Source: PALSA-926 sp964476835 (lineage in GTDB: Bacteria; Pseudomonadota; Alphaproteobacteria; Micavibrionales; UBA2020). From it: 64,000 nucleotides of DNA. The translations under genes and the position numbers were made by a program. Shown here in pieces: positions 1 to 8,803 of this stretch; positions within the stretch are counted from its first letter, which is position 1, and each line of letters opens with the position of its first letter. The notes below the pieces were generated by a model that had not been told where the DNA came from, made no database searches, and worked only from the letters and a program-made list of their open reading frames with translations. The DNA is taken from contig CAYZCE010000003.1 in NCBI GenBank assembly GCA_964476835.1, forward strand, positions 1 through 64,000, in the 5' to 3' direction.

Positions 1-1195
1 TGTCGATGGCGGGGAAGACGCGCTTGTCGGCGACCTTGCGGTCCAGGATGATTTCCGAGTTACCCGTGCCCTTGAATTCTTCGAAGATCACTTCGTCCAT
101 GCGGCTGCCGGTATCGATCAGCGCGGTGGCGATGATGGTCAGCGAGCCGCCTTCCTCGATGTTCCGCGCGGCGCCGAAGAAGCGCTTGGGGCGCTGCAGG
201 GCGTTGGCGTCCACACCGCCGGTCAGGACTTTGCCCGATGACGGCACGACCGTGTTGTAGGCGCGCGCGAGGCGCGTGATGGAGTCGAGAAGGATGACGA
301 CGTCGCGCTTGTGCTCGACGAGGCGCTTGGCCTTCTCGAGCACCATTTCCGCGACCTGCACGTGGCGCATCGCCGGCTCGTCGAAGGTGGAGGAGATGAC
401 CTCGCCCTTGACGGAGCGGTCCATGTCGGTGACTTCCTCGGGACGTTCGTCGATCAGCAGAACAATCAGGTAGGCATCCGGGTGGTTCGTCTCGATCGAA
501 TGCGCGATGTTTTGCATGATGACGGTTTTACCGGTGCGCGGCTGCGCGACGATGAGCGCGCGCTGGCCGAAGCCGATGGGGGCCACCAGCTCGATGACGC
601 GCTGGATATTGGATTTCTTGGTCGGGTTGTCGAGCTCGAGCTTGATCTTGCGCGACGGATAGAGCGGCGTCAGGTTGTCGAAGTTGACACGGTGCTTGAC
701 GTGGTCGGGGTCTTCGAAATTGATGGTGTTGACCTTGAGCAGCGCGAAGTAGCGCTCGGTATCCTTGGGCGAACGGATCTCGCCTTCGACGGTGTCGCCG
801 GTGCGCAGGCCGAAACGCTTGATCTGGCTCGGGCTGACGTAAATGTCGTCGGGGCCGGGCAGGTAGTTTTCTTCAGGAGAGCGCAGGAAGCCGAAGCCGT
901 CCTGCAGCACTTCGAGCACGCCGTTGCCGACGATGGGGATGTCCTGGTCCGCCAGCTGCTTGAGCAGCGCGAACATGATTTCCTGCTTGCGCATGGTCGA
1001 GACGTTTTCGACGCCGGCGCTTTCGGCATAAGCGAGGAGGTCGGCGGGCGACTTTTCCTTCAGCTCCATCAGGTTGATGGCCTTGTCGCCGGGGGCGCGC
1101 ACGGTGGCTTGCGCTTCCATCAGTTCTTCTTCGGAGGGGCCGGGATGACCGTTGCCGGTGTTGTTGCCGTTATTGCGGGGAGGGCGTTTATTCAC
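1..1195 (-). CDS. rho: Transcription termination factor Rho (C-terminus beyond window)
   Basis: Hexameric RNA-dependent ATPase/helicase that ends transcription at Rho-dependent sites. The 398 visible codons include the N-terminal helical and cold-shock RNA-binding domains (MRKQE, then LQDGFGFLRS near residues 75-90), the Walker A region (AQPRTGKTV), the Walker B region (VVILLDSITRLARAYN) and the VDANALQRPKRFFGAARN segment typical of Rho. The frame is open to the first base of the window, so the C-terminal part lies outside. The best start is GTG at 1195; no clear Shine-Dalgarno precedes it, and a methionine about 25 codons in is an alternative. The first 28 or so residues are Asn/Gly/Pro-rich and not part of the conserved core. 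It is last in the hemE-hemH-hemJ-rho row, a common alphaproteobacterial order beside the origin. Confidence 0.97.
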   Translation of the reverse strand, partial: MNKRPPRNNGNNTGNGHPGPSEEELMEAQATVRAPGDKAINLMELKEKSPADLLAYAESAGVENVSTMRKQEIMFALLKQLADQDIPIVGNGVLEVLQDGFGFLRSPEENYLPGPDDIYVSPSQIKRFGLRTGDTVEGEIRSPKDTERYFALLKVNTINFEDPDHVKHRVNFDNLTPLYPSRKIKLELDNPTKKSNIQRVIELVAPIGFGQRALIVAQPRTGKTVIMQNIAHSIETNHPDAYLIVLLIDERPEEVTDMDRSVKGEVISSTFDEPAMRHVQVAEMVLEKAKRLVEHKRDVVILLDSITRLARAYNTVVPSSGKVLTGGVDANALQRPKRFFGAARNIEEGGSLTIIATALIDTGSRMDEVIFEEFKGTGNSEIILDRKVADKRVFPAID

Positions 1196-1277
1196 GGGGA
1201 TGCTTTTCTGTTGAAAGAGGCGAAAAATGTGGGGAAGGGTCCTGGCAGGGCTTTATAACCTCTTGCCGGACGCCCTT

Positions 1278-1307
1278 AGTAGAGCAAATCGACCCCTGCC
1301 CTGTCAA
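1278..1307 (-). promoter_or_regulatory. Candidate promoter of rho
   Basis: In the hemJ-rho gap the minus strand carries a perfect TTGACA (1307-1302), then an 18-base spacer and TCTACT (1283-1278, four of six matches to the -10 consensus). The transcript would start about 75 bases before the rho start. This would give rho its own promoter in addition to read-through from the heme genes. The call rests on motif matching only. Confidence 0.4.
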
Positions 1308-1311
1308 CTGC

Positions 1312-1758
1312 TTAAAAGGGCTTCACCACCACCATGACCACGATGACGATCATGAGCAGGGTCGGGATTTCATTCACCTTACGGAAGAAAGCGGCCGTAT
1401 GGGTGTTGCGGTCGAAGACGAAGGCCTTGCGCCAGCGCGACAGGAAGGCGTGGAAGACCTGCAGGCCGATCACCGCCGCCAGCTTGGCGTGCAGCCAGCC
1501 GCCCTGCAGCAACGCAGGGTTGGACGCGATCATCGAGAGCCCCAGCAGCCACGACAGGATCATGGCGGGGTTGATGATGAGGCGCAGGAGCCTGCGTTCC
1601 ATGATCTTGAGCGTCTCGGACAGTTCAGACCCCTTCTCTGCGTTGGCGTGGTAGACGTAGAGGCGCGGCAGGTAGAGCATCCCTGCCATCCACGACATCA
1701 CCGCGATCACGTGGAACGCCTTGAACCAGAGGTAGTGCAGCGCGACGAATTCAGCCAT
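1312..1758 (-). CDS. hemJ: Protoporphyrinogen IX oxidase, HemJ/CopD-type membrane protein
   Basis: Membrane enzyme oxidising protoporphyrinogen IX to protoporphyrin IX, the step before ferrochelatase. The 148-residue protein has four predicted membrane spans and the HemJ signature: a histidine in the first helix region (LWFKAFHVIAVMSWMAGM), the NPAMILSW segment and a further His in the GLQVFHAFLSRWR region. The length is normal for HemJ. The start at 1758 gives MAEFVALHYLWFK and overlaps the end of hemH by 8 bases, so translation is probably coupled. Its place between hemH and rho matches other alphaproteobacteria that lack hemG and hemY. Function is inferred from family and context. Confidence 0.92.
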   Translation of the reverse strand: MAEFVALHYLWFKAFHVIAVMSWMAGMLYLPRLYVYHANAEKGSELSETLKIMERRLLRLIINPAMILSWLLGLSMIASNPALLQGGWLHAKLAAVIGLQVFHAFLSRWRKAFVFDRNTHTAAFFRKVNEIPTLLMIVIVVMVVVKPF

Positions 1759-2758
1759 GTTCGGTGCCTTCCTTATTGAGCGTGGCGTCCTCGAGCGACG
1801 CCAGCACGATGTCCTTGAGCCCACTGATGAACAGCGGATGCGTGCCGACCGCGGGCACGCGGATATAGAACGGGATGCCGAGCTCCTCGGCGCGGTGCTT
1901 GTATTCGATATCCAGCTCGACCAGCGTCTCGACGTGTTCGGAAACGAAGGCGGAAGGGTAGACGACGACGCCGACCTTTTGCTCCGCCGCCTGCTTCAGC
2001 GTGTCGTCGATCGAGGGGCCGATCCACTTCATCGGGCCGACGCGGCTTTGGTAGCAGAGCTTCCAATAGAGCACGGGCAGATTAAGGTGATTGACGATCG
2101 AGGCCGCGGTGATGCGGCACTGGTCGGCGTAAGGGTCGCCGTCGGCGATGATCTTCTCGGGCAGGCCGTGCGCGGAGAACAAGAGGCGAAACGGCTCGGT
2201 CACGCCGCTGATCGCGCGCGCGATGAGGTCTGCGGAAGCCCCGACGAAGCCGGGATCGTCCGGATAGCACGGCACGATGCGCGTCGGTGCGATGAGCCCG
2301 GCGCCCTTTGCGGCACTCTCCCAGTCCTGGATGGCTGAGAATGTCGTGGTCGTCGAGAACTGCGGATAGAGCGGCAGCAGCACGATGGTGTCGGGGGCAT
2401 AGGCTTTCACTTCCTCCACAACATCGCTTGCCCGCGGATGCCAGTAGCGCATGCAGACGAAGACGCGCGCGCCGGGCATGGTTTCGGCCAAGGCGCCTTC
2501 AAGCGCGGAGGCTTGCGCGCGCGTGTTTGCGAGCAGCGGCGAGACGCCGCCGAGTTCCCCGTAGGATTTCTTCGCGGCGCCGCGGCTGCGCGTCCACGAA
2601 ATCCACTGCGCGAGCAGATAGCGGAACGGGTGCGGCACGCGCAGAATGTTGCGGTCCATGAAGAAGTTGAAGAGATACGGCCGGATCGTCTCCGGCCCCG
2701 ACGGCCCGCCAAGGTTGAAGAGGATCACCGCCACTTTTTGCTTGTCGAGCGGCTTCAT
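1751..2758 (-). CDS. hemH: Ferrochelatase
   Basis: Inserts Fe2+ into protoporphyrin IX to make protoheme, the last step of the pathway. The 335-residue protein begins with AVILFNLGGPSGPE, has the catalytic histidine in LFSAHGLPEKI, the YQSRVGPMKWIGPSI segment and the conserved Glu region HVETLVELDIEY, all typical of HemH. Its length is normal for the bacterial enzyme. The start ATG overlaps the hemE stop (ATGA), and its 3' end overlaps hemJ by 8 bases, so hemE-hemH-hemJ form a tightly coupled operon reading away from the origin. Confidence 0.97.
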   Translation of the reverse strand: MKPLDKQKVAVILFNLGGPSGPETIRPYLFNFFMDRNILRVPHPFRYLLAQWISWTRSRGAAKKSYGELGGVSPLLANTRAQASALEGALAETMPGARVFVCMRYWHPRASDVVEEVKAYAPDTIVLLPLYPQFSTTTTFSAIQDWESAAKGAGLIAPTRIVPCYPDDPGFVGASADLIARAISGVTEPFRLLFSAHGLPEKIIADGDPYADQCRITAASIVNHLNLPVLYWKLCYQSRVGPMKWIGPSIDDTLKQAAEQKVGVVVYPSAFVSEHVETLVELDIEYKHRAEELGIPFYIRVPAVGTHPLFISGLKDIVLASLEDATLNKEGTEHG

Positions 2759-3786
2759 GCGCCGTGCGCCTTGATGATGGCGGACAGCTGCGCGACATGC
2801 GCGGGCGGCGTTTCCTTGATGACGCCGTGGCCGAGGTTGAAGATGAACGGCAACCCGCGCGCGGCGTTCAGGATGCGCGTCGCTTCTTCTTCCAGCGCGC
2901 GGCCGCCTGTGAGCAGCGCCACGGGATCGAGGTTGCCTTGCAAAGCCGCACGACCGAGCGATGCGATGGGCTGGTACTGGTCAAGTCCGACGCCGTCGAC
3001 GCCGGTGGCTGCCGCGTATCCCGCATAGAATGCGCCTGCGCGGCGCGGAAAGCCGATGATCGGCGCGGTGACGCCTGCTTTGCGCAGAAGCTCTACAATA
3101 CGTTGCGTCGGCTTGACAACCCAGCGCGTGAATTGCGCGTCGGGCAGAAGGCCTGCCCAGCTGTCGAAAATCTGCACGGCATCGGCGCCGGCCTTCACCT
3201 GCGCGATCAGGTAATGCGCGGTCGCTTCCACCAGCGTGCCGATCAGCGCGTCAAATTTTTCCGGCGCGGAGAAGGCATGCGTCTTGGCCTTGATGAATTC
3301 GCCACCGCCTGCGCCGCCTTCGATCATGTAGCAGGCGATCGTCCACGGCGCGCCCGCGAAACCGATGAGCGTCTTGTGCGGCGGCAAGGCAGCGCGCACG
3401 CGCTTGACGGTCTCGTAAACGGGTGCGAGCTTTGCGTCGAACGCAGCCCAGTCGACGACGTGCAAATCCGGCAACGTGCCGAGCTTCGGCCCTTCGCCTT
3501 CCACAAACGTCAGGTTCTGCCCCAGCGCGTAAGGCACGACGAGGATGTCGGAGAACAGGATTGCCGCGTCCATGTCGAAACGGCGCAAGGGTTGCAGCGT
3601 CACTTCCGTCGCCCATTCGGGATTGAAGCAAAGGTCGAGGAAGGAGCCGGCCTTGGCGCGCAGCTCGCGATACTCGGGTAGATAGCGCCCTGCCTGGCGC
3701 ATGAGCCAGAAGGGCACGGAGGCGCCTGCTTCGCCATGAAGCGCGCGGAGGATCGGTTGAGCCTGATGAGACGGGACGGGTGTCAT
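2755..3786 (-). CDS. hemE: Uroporphyrinogen III decarboxylase
   Basis: Cytosolic enzyme that removes four carboxyl groups from uroporphyrinogen III to give coproporphyrinogen III. The 343-residue protein contains the family signatures WLMRQAGRYLPEYRE near residues 28-42, the active-site Asp in ILFSDILVVPYALG, GFAGAPWTIACYMIEG and GFPRRAGAFYAGY. The methionine at 3786 (MTPVPSHQ) is chosen because it starts at the family's usual position; longer readings would run into the AT-rich origin region. It is first in the heme operon, and its upstream region is the putative oriC, as in Caulobacter crescentus. Confidence 0.97.
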   Translation of the reverse strand: MTPVPSHQAQPILRALHGEAGASVPFWLMRQAGRYLPEYRELRAKAGSFLDLCFNPEWATEVTLQPLRRFDMDAAILFSDILVVPYALGQNLTFVEGEGPKLGTLPDLHVVDWAAFDAKLAPVYETVKRVRAALPPHKTLIGFAGAPWTIACYMIEGGAGGGEFIKAKTHAFSAPEKFDALIGTLVEATAHYLIAQVKAGADAVQIFDSWAGLLPDAQFTRWVVKPTQRIVELLRKAGVTAPIIGFPRRAGAFYAGYAAATGVDGVGLDQYQPIASLGRAALQGNLDPVALLTGGRALEEEATRILNAARGLPFIFNLGHGVIKETPPAHVAQLSAIIKAHGA

Positions 3787-4165
3787 GTCCTTACTAATAA
3801 ACCTTATTATATTATTAAAGGTAGTGGTAGGTGGTGGTGCGGTGGATAACCGGGACAAGCGCGAGTATATAGATTTGTCCCCAGCGCGGCGATGTTTTTT
3901 GCAAGGGACAAGGACTGTATAGGGCGTCTCTTTCATTGGAAGAACAAGCTGGTTTGCGCCCGTGTGGATAACGGGGGCAGAATTTTATCCCCGCTTTTGA
4001 TATTCAGAATCCAGCGCTGGAAAATCGGCGGGAGCTTTCCCGGCTTTGCGTTGATATGTCCTTAACTTTTTTCCTGCATAAGTTCGTGAACAGGGTTATC
4101 CCCCGACTTATCCACTTTTCATTTCGGCAACGCAGGATAAGATAAGGGGAGACAAGGGGTTGTAC
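3787..4165. other. Putative chromosomal replication origin (oriC)
   Basis: This 379-base gap has no gene and lies next to hemE, the Caulobacter origin position. It holds one perfect DnaA box (TGTGGATAA, 3963-3971) and near-matches: GGTGGATAA at 3841-3849, TTATCCACT at 4108-4116, TTATCCCCG at 3985-3993 and TTATCCCCC at 4096-4104. An AT-rich stretch at about 3793-3820 beside hemE could be the unwinding element. A second motif, GGGACAA, occurs at 3852-3858 and 3905-3911 and inverted at 3875-3881. The parABS locus lies about 12 kb away, as expected near an origin. Function is inferred; no GC-skew calculation was made. Confidence 0.75.
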
Positions 4166-4774
4166 ATGAGCGAAGACTGGCAAAAAATAGATTCTGAAAA
4201 AGCGGCGCGCATGCTGGCCGAGATCAACCCGCACCTCGACCCTGTCCCTTTCCGCGCGGAGACGACGACGCTGCGCACGCAGAAGCTGTCGTTCTACCGC
4301 GACTATGTGCTGGTCGAGCTGACCGACCTTTCCGTCGTGCCGGGCGCGCGCAAATATGCGCTCTACAAGCCGGGCGACGTCGCCGTCGTCAACTGGACGA
4401 ACCAGCCGATCTACGACGTCAACGAGAAATCGCCGATCGTGCTCAACAGCCGCAGCGTGGTCGATTACGTGCGCTTCTTCTTCAACTACGTGCGCGGCCG
4501 CCACGGGCGCTTCGTCATCATCGAGACGATCGACGACATCCGCTGGCAGGTCGACCCGCCGCTGCAGGGCCGCAAGGTGATGCAGGAGATGCTGGAGCCC
4601 GTCACGCTGACCGGCGAGGACGACGACGGGACCTATACGCTCGACGCCTTCATGATCTTCAAGGATTCGCTCTTCAAGACGAAGGTGCACGTGAAGAAGG
4701 GCGGCCTTGTCAGCATGTCGAGCGAGGAACTGAAAATCGAGGGAATGCCGATCCTGCAGGACGCGATGGCGTGA
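4166..4774 (+). CDS. Conserved-looking soluble protein of unknown function
   Basis: I do not recognise this 202-residue protein. It is soluble, with no signal peptide or membrane span, and mixed alpha/beta in appearance with many charged residues. The segment KYALYKPGDVAVVNWTNQPIY suggests a small beta-barrel or cupin-like strand arrangement, but that is weak. ATG at 4166 is preferred over a TTG six bases upstream because AAGGGG (4154-4159) lies six bases before it. The gene is first in a three-gene row: its TGA shares a base with the ATG of the kinase-like gene (TGATG at 4772), implying translational coupling. It is the first gene rightward of the putative origin. Confidence 0.85.
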   Translation: MSEDWQKIDSEKAARMLAEINPHLDPVPFRAETTTLRTQKLSFYRDYVLVELTDLSVVPGARKYALYKPGDVAVVNWTNQPIYDVNEKSPIVLNSRSVVDYVRFFFNYVRGRHGRFVIIETIDDIRWQVDPPLQGRKVMQEMLEPVTLTGEDDDGTYTLDAFMIFKDSLFKTKVHVKKGGLVSMSSEELKIEGMPILQDAMA

Positions 4775-5820
4775 TGCCGCCCCTCTTCCCCGAACCCGCG
4801 GCGCGTGAAGCGCGCCCGTCGTGGAATGAGGTGCCCCCTGCCCTTGTCGCTGAAATCGAGACGCTGCTCGGCGAGAAAATTCTCGGTGCCGAGATCGCCT
4901 ATGGCGGCTATTCGCCCGCGGCTGATTTCATCGTGCGGCTTGCACGCAAGAAGGTCTTCATCAAGGGGACGCACCCGCAACAGGACGCGCATGGCGCGGA
5001 GATGCTGCGGCAGGAAGTGGCGGCGTACCAGGCCTTGCCGGTCTTGCGCGACTTGTCGCCGGCATATCTCGGCACCGCGGGCGATCCGGGACCTGCGGAT
5101 AACGGCTGGCTGCTCGCAGCCTTTGATTATATAGACGCCGCGCCGACCTTGCCGTGGACGCAGGAAAAGTTGGCCGCGGCTTTTCGCCTGCTGGGGCGTA
5201 TCCACAATCATGCGAAAACGGGGTTGCCTGACGCGCGCGCGAAGAACTACGTCGAAAAGTTCCTTAAACCCGAAGGCGGCTGGCTGCGCTTTGCCGCAGA
5301 GCCGCAGACGGCGGCGAAATTCCTGACGCTGTTCGAGGATGCCGATGCAGGACGCGCCTGGCTCGCCGCCGCGCTGCCGTTGCTGTGCGGCTTGCAGGAA
5401 AATATAGGCGCGCTGGGTGGGCCTGCGGGCGTCCTGCATCAGGACTTGCGCTCGGACAATATCCTCTTCGGTCTTGACGGCCGCGCGTGGCTGGTGGACT
5501 GGCCGAATGCGTGTTACGGCCCGGTTGCGCTGGATCTGGCGTTCTTCCTGCCGTCGGTGACAGCGGAAGGCGGCGGTGATATCCGCGCGCTGTCCGCGCT
5601 TTACCGCGACGTGACGGGGATTGAGGTTTCCCGGCAGGACATGACGTGGGCGCTGGCCTCTTATGCCGGGCATATGGCGGATAACGCCTATCGCGCCGTC
5701 CCCGCCCGGTTGCCGCGCTTGCGCTGGATGCAGAAAAGCATATTGTGGGCGATGCTGGAAGGATTGACGGCATTGGCGGATATCCCGCCGCCGCCGCGTT
5801 TCAAGGGAATGATGTCATGA
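4774..5820 (+). CDS. Aminoglycoside phosphotransferase (APH)-family kinase
   Basis: A 348-residue protein of the APH/choline-kinase fold. The catalytic loop is visible as HQDLRSDN (His222, Asp224, Asn229), followed by LVDW with the metal-binding Asp at 242; the likely ATP-binding lysine is Lys64 in VFIKG. The substrate cannot be read from the sequence; members phosphorylate amino sugars, choline, homoserine or cell-wall sugars. Most chromosomal copies are metabolic rather than resistance genes, so antibiotic resistance should not be assumed. The start at 4774 overlaps the preceding stop, and its own stop overlaps the next gene (ATGA), so all three are coupled. Confidence 0.85.
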   Translation: MPPLFPEPAAREARPSWNEVPPALVAEIETLLGEKILGAEIAYGGYSPAADFIVRLARKKVFIKGTHPQQDAHGAEMLRQEVAAYQALPVLRDLSPAYLGTAGDPGPADNGWLLAAFDYIDAAPTLPWTQEKLAAAFRLLGRIHNHAKTGLPDARAKNYVEKFLKPEGGWLRFAAEPQTAAKFLTLFEDADAGRAWLAAALPLLCGLQENIGALGGPAGVLHQDLRSDNILFGLDGRAWLVDWPNACYGPVALDLAFFLPSVTAEGGGDIRALSALYRDVTGIEVSRQDMTWALASYAGHMADNAYRAVPARLPRLRWMQKSILWAMLEGLTALADIPPPPRFKGMMS

Positions 5821-7028
5821 CGATGCGCGCGCTTCTGGTCTCCCGCCGGTTCATGCCGCTATTCATCACGCAATTCCTCGGCGCGCTCAACGACAACATC
5901 TTCAAGAACGCGCTGATCATCTTCGTCCTGTTCGCGCTGGAGACGCAGTCGGCCGCGTTTTACGCGACGACGTCGGCAGGCGTCTTCATCCTGCCCTTCG
6001 TGCTGTTCTCGCCGCTGGCGGGGCGGCTGTCGGACACGCGCGACAAGGCGAAGATCATGCGCGTCGTCAAGCTGGTCGAGATCCCGATCATCTTGCTGGC
6101 CGTTGCCGGTTTCGCAACGCAGAACGGCGCGGTGCTGTTGGCGGCGCTCTTCCTCTCCGGCGTGCATTCGGCCTTCTTCAGCCCGGCGAAATACTCCATC
6201 TTGCCGCAACATGTGAAGGACAACGAGCTGGTCGCGGCCAACGGGCTTTTGTCGCTCGGCACTTTCGCGGCGATCCTGATCGGCACGATGATCGGCGCGC
6301 TAGGCATCGTCGGCGCGCACGGCGTCGAGCTGACGGCGGGCATCATGCTCAGCTGTTCGTTCATCGGCCTCGGCACCAGCCTGTTCATCCCCCCTGCCCC
6401 GCCGGAGCGGCGCGAGAAAATCAGCTGGAAGCTGGACTGGCGCGATGCGCGCGCCACGCTGTATCTCACGTGGGACGACAAGAAGCTGCGCATGCCGGCA
6501 GTGGCTATTTCTTGGTTCTGGTTTCTGGGTGCGACGTACCTGACGCAGTTCGCGAGCGTGGTGAAAACATCGCTGCACGGCGACCAGCGCACGGCGACGG
6601 CGTTCCTCGTCATGTTCACGCTCGGCGTTGCGGTAGGATCTTTGCTCTGCGAAAAACTTTTGCGCGCGAAATCCTCGGCGAAGCTGGCTGCGCCGGCGGC
6701 GCTGGGCATGGTGCTGTTCGGTGTCGATTTCTGCCTGGCCGCCTATGCGGTGGAGCCCTCCACGCTGCGCCTGATGCTCGACCTTTTCTGCACGGCGGTC
6801 GCGGGCGGCATCTTCTATGTGCCGCTCTATGCCCTCATGCAGGGGCATACGCCGTTGCACAACCGTGCGCGCGTCATGGCGGGCGTCAGCCTGCTGAACG
6901 CCCTTTTCATGGTGGGATCCAGCTTGCTGGGGATGATCATGCTGGCGCTGGGATTCTCCGGCCTTGACGTGATTCTTGCGGCTGTCCTGCTGACGCTTTC
7001 GATGGTTTTCTACACGAAAACCCGCTGA
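5817..7028 (+). CDS. LplT-like major facilitator superfamily transporter
   Basis: Integral membrane protein of 403 residues with about 12 predicted helices. The N-terminus (PLFITQFLGALNDNIFKNAL) is the signature of LplT and of the transporter half of Aas-type fusions, which flip lysophospholipids across the inner membrane for re-acylation. The loop SPLAGRLSDTRDKAKIMR is the MFS motif A between helices 2 and 3. No acyltransferase or acyl-ACP synthetase domain is fused here or encoded next door. The substrate is inferred from the family only. The start at 5817 overlaps the kinase stop; the first gene may thus share a process with a kinase and a lipid or solute transporter. Confidence 0.85.
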   Translation: MTMRALLVSRRFMPLFITQFLGALNDNIFKNALIIFVLFALETQSAAFYATTSAGVFILPFVLFSPLAGRLSDTRDKAKIMRVVKLVEIPIILLAVAGFATQNGAVLLAALFLSGVHSAFFSPAKYSILPQHVKDNELVAANGLLSLGTFAAILIGTMIGALGIVGAHGVELTAGIMLSCSFIGLGTSLFIPPAPPERREKISWKLDWRDARATLYLTWDDKKLRMPAVAISWFWFLGATYLTQFASVVKTSLHGDQRTATAFLVMFTLGVAVGSLLCEKLLRAKSSAKLAAPAALGMVLFGVDFCLAAYAVEPSTLRLMLDLFCTAVAGGIFYVPLYALMQGHTPLHNRARVMAGVSLLNALFMVGSSLLGMIMLALGFSGLDVILAAVLLTLSMVFYTKTR

Positions 7029-7185
7029 ATCCACACGTAAGTTTGCATAATTTTGTAATTTGCCTGCTTTTGTCGGCAAAGAAGGGAGTTGTTAACCACC
7101 TGTGTTGCAAGATGTAATCGTAAACAACGCGGGTAAGGGTCCCTACTGCGGGACTCGAAAAGATAAAAAGTCGGAGGGTGTGTTT

Positions 7186-8208
7186 ATGACCAAGGAATTC
7201 GATCTCGAGAGCGACGCTTCCGCCCTCAAGCCCAAGACCGGCGGTTTCCGCACCGCTTCCGACCGCCTCCGCCGCGGCAAGGAAAATCACCTCTCGCACC
7301 GCCCCAGTCTGGACTGGCGCACGGACCGCGACCGCGTCTGCGACGCGGGCGCCGAGTCCGCCACCACGGTCGGGATCGAGGAGCTGACCGCCCTCGTCCG
7401 CACCTCGATGACCGGCGCGGCCTTGTTCGAAGGCGCCGGCGCGCTGGCCATCCACTACGACCGCCAAGTCCCGATGTCGCAATTCTACCCGCGCGGCGAC
7501 GAAAGCATCATCACGCTGAACCCCGACCGCCCCAAGGGCGACCTCATCAACATGATGGTGCGCGAACTGCGCCGCGCCTGGCAGCACCGCCACGGCGCGC
7601 TGGTCAACCCGATGGGCTTCGAACCCGACGAAGCCGTGCTGGTCAACCGCGCACAAGCCGCCGACGTGATGATGATCTCGGTCAAGGTTGCGTGGGAACT
7701 GAAATTGGCCGGCGAGAGCGAGGCCTGGGATTACACGATCGCCTCCCCGATGTCGGACGTCTCGCGCATCTTCGAACTCAGCGCGCAGAAGGATTTCCGC
7801 ACCCTCAACAACGGCGAGGCCGCGCGCGCCGCCTACGACAAGTTCTTCGAGAACAGCCGTACGCGCCTGCACGACAAGCGCATCATCCACCAAATGCTGC
7901 TCGACGACACCGGCTACATGAAGGCGCCGCAGAAAAACGGCCGCGCCGGCATGGACCTCTTCGCCAAGCTCGGCGAGATGCCGAACGGCCGCAACTACCT
8001 GACCGCGAAATCCAGCCGCGCGCCGAACGACACGGTCTACGCGACGGTGGAAGACCGCTCGAATGCGAACTTCCTCTGGTTCATCAAGTTCGAGCGCAGC
8101 TTCCAGGAAAAGGAACTGCAGATGCTGCAGGACTCCGTGAAGGCTTCGGCGGAAGTCGTCGACTTCACCCGCTGGACGGCGCGCCACGCCCCCAAGCCCA
8201 ACGCCTGA
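7186..8208 (+). CDS. Degenerate metallopeptidase-like protein (paralogue of 18181-19113)
   Basis: A 340-residue soluble protein. Residues about 105-190 align by eye with the intact protein at 18181-19113: VRELRRAWQHRHG here against AHELRHHWQHKES there, and VNRAQAADV against YNRVAEADA. The first metal-binding His of the HExxH-like motif is replaced by Arg and the downstream Glu by Ala, so zinc-peptidase activity is unlikely. It has an extended charged N-terminus (SDRLRRGKENHLSH). ATG 7186 is supported by GGAGGG about seven bases upstream. It is followed after one base by a second divergent family member. A regulatory or pseudoenzyme role is inference. Confidence 0.75.
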   Translation: MTKEFDLESDASALKPKTGGFRTASDRLRRGKENHLSHRPSLDWRTDRDRVCDAGAESATTVGIEELTALVRTSMTGAALFEGAGALAIHYDRQVPMSQFYPRGDESIITLNPDRPKGDLINMMVRELRRAWQHRHGALVNPMGFEPDEAVLVNRAQAADVMMISVKVAWELKLAGESEAWDYTIASPMSDVSRIFELSAQKDFRTLNNGEAARAAYDKFFENSRTRLHDKRIIHQMLLDDTGYMKAPQKNGRAGMDLFAKLGEMPNGRNYLTAKSSRAPNDTVYATVEDRSNANFLWFIKFERSFQEKELQMLQDSVKASAEVVDFTRWTARHAPKPNA

Positions 8209-8209
8209 C

Positions 8210-8803
8210 ATGACGGCGCGCGCTCGCTTTAAACTCGACGCGCGCGACGGCTCTCCCTTCGCATCCATGCTGCGCGTGCTGGAGATGAGCCCGGCCGGCA
8301 ATGCCTTGATCCGGACGGCGCAAGACGGCGGGCTTTCCATCGGATGCGACCCGCTGTTGGAGCCGGGCAGTTACTTCTTTTATCCTGCACAACGGCATCT
8401 CGACCTCGGCACCGCGCATCACCTGACATGCCTGATCGGCGGCTTGCGCCACTGCGTGCACGCCATGAACGGCCAATATCCCGACGCCGACGAAAAAGAT
8501 TTCGCCCGGCGCTGGCGCGTGATGGAGGCGGATATCGTCGCCATCACCCACCTGATCGCGTGGGAATTGCGCGCGGCGGGCGCAGCGTCGCTGTGGCGTC
8601 ATTTGCTGGGCGGTGGCATGCATGACATCGCGCATGTGTTCGAGCATGCGGCGCCGTTCAACAGCACGGCGCTGGCGGCTGCGTTCCATCAATGGTTCGT
8701 CGACGAAACCCGCATCGCCGCCTGCAACCGGGCAGGGGCGGAATTGCTGGATATGGCCGAATTGGCGCGTGAGAAGCGGGGCTTGACTCGTTCCAATATT
8801 TGA
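8210..8803 (+). CDS. Second degenerate metallopeptidase-like protein
   Basis: A 197-residue protein starting one base after the stop of the preceding paralogue. The core LIGGLRHCVHAMNG occupies the place of the HELRHHWQ motif in the protein at 18181-19113, so the first His and the catalytic Glu are missing; the downstream segment RVMEADIVAITHLIAWEL keeps the Glu of the family's second motif and resembles VKVAWELKLAG in the upstream copy. It has no signal peptide. The assignment is by eye over about 100 residues and is weaker than for the 7186 gene. The two genes are presumably co-transcribed. Confidence 0.65.
   Translation: MTARARFKLDARDGSPFASMLRVLEMSPAGNALIRTAQDGGLSIGCDPLLEPGSYFFYPAQRHLDLGTAHHLTCLIGGLRHCVHAMNGQYPDADEKDFARRWRVMEADIVAITHLIAWELRAAGAASLWRHLLGGGMHDIAHVFEHAAPFNSTALAAAFHQWFVDETRIAACNRAGAELLDMAELAREKRGLTRSNI

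Noticed and set aside
4774..5820. Antibiotic-resistance gene (aminoglycoside phosphotransferase)
   Set aside because: It has the APH fold, but such chromosomal kinases have many metabolic substrates, and the operon with an LplT-like transporter gives no sign of resistance.
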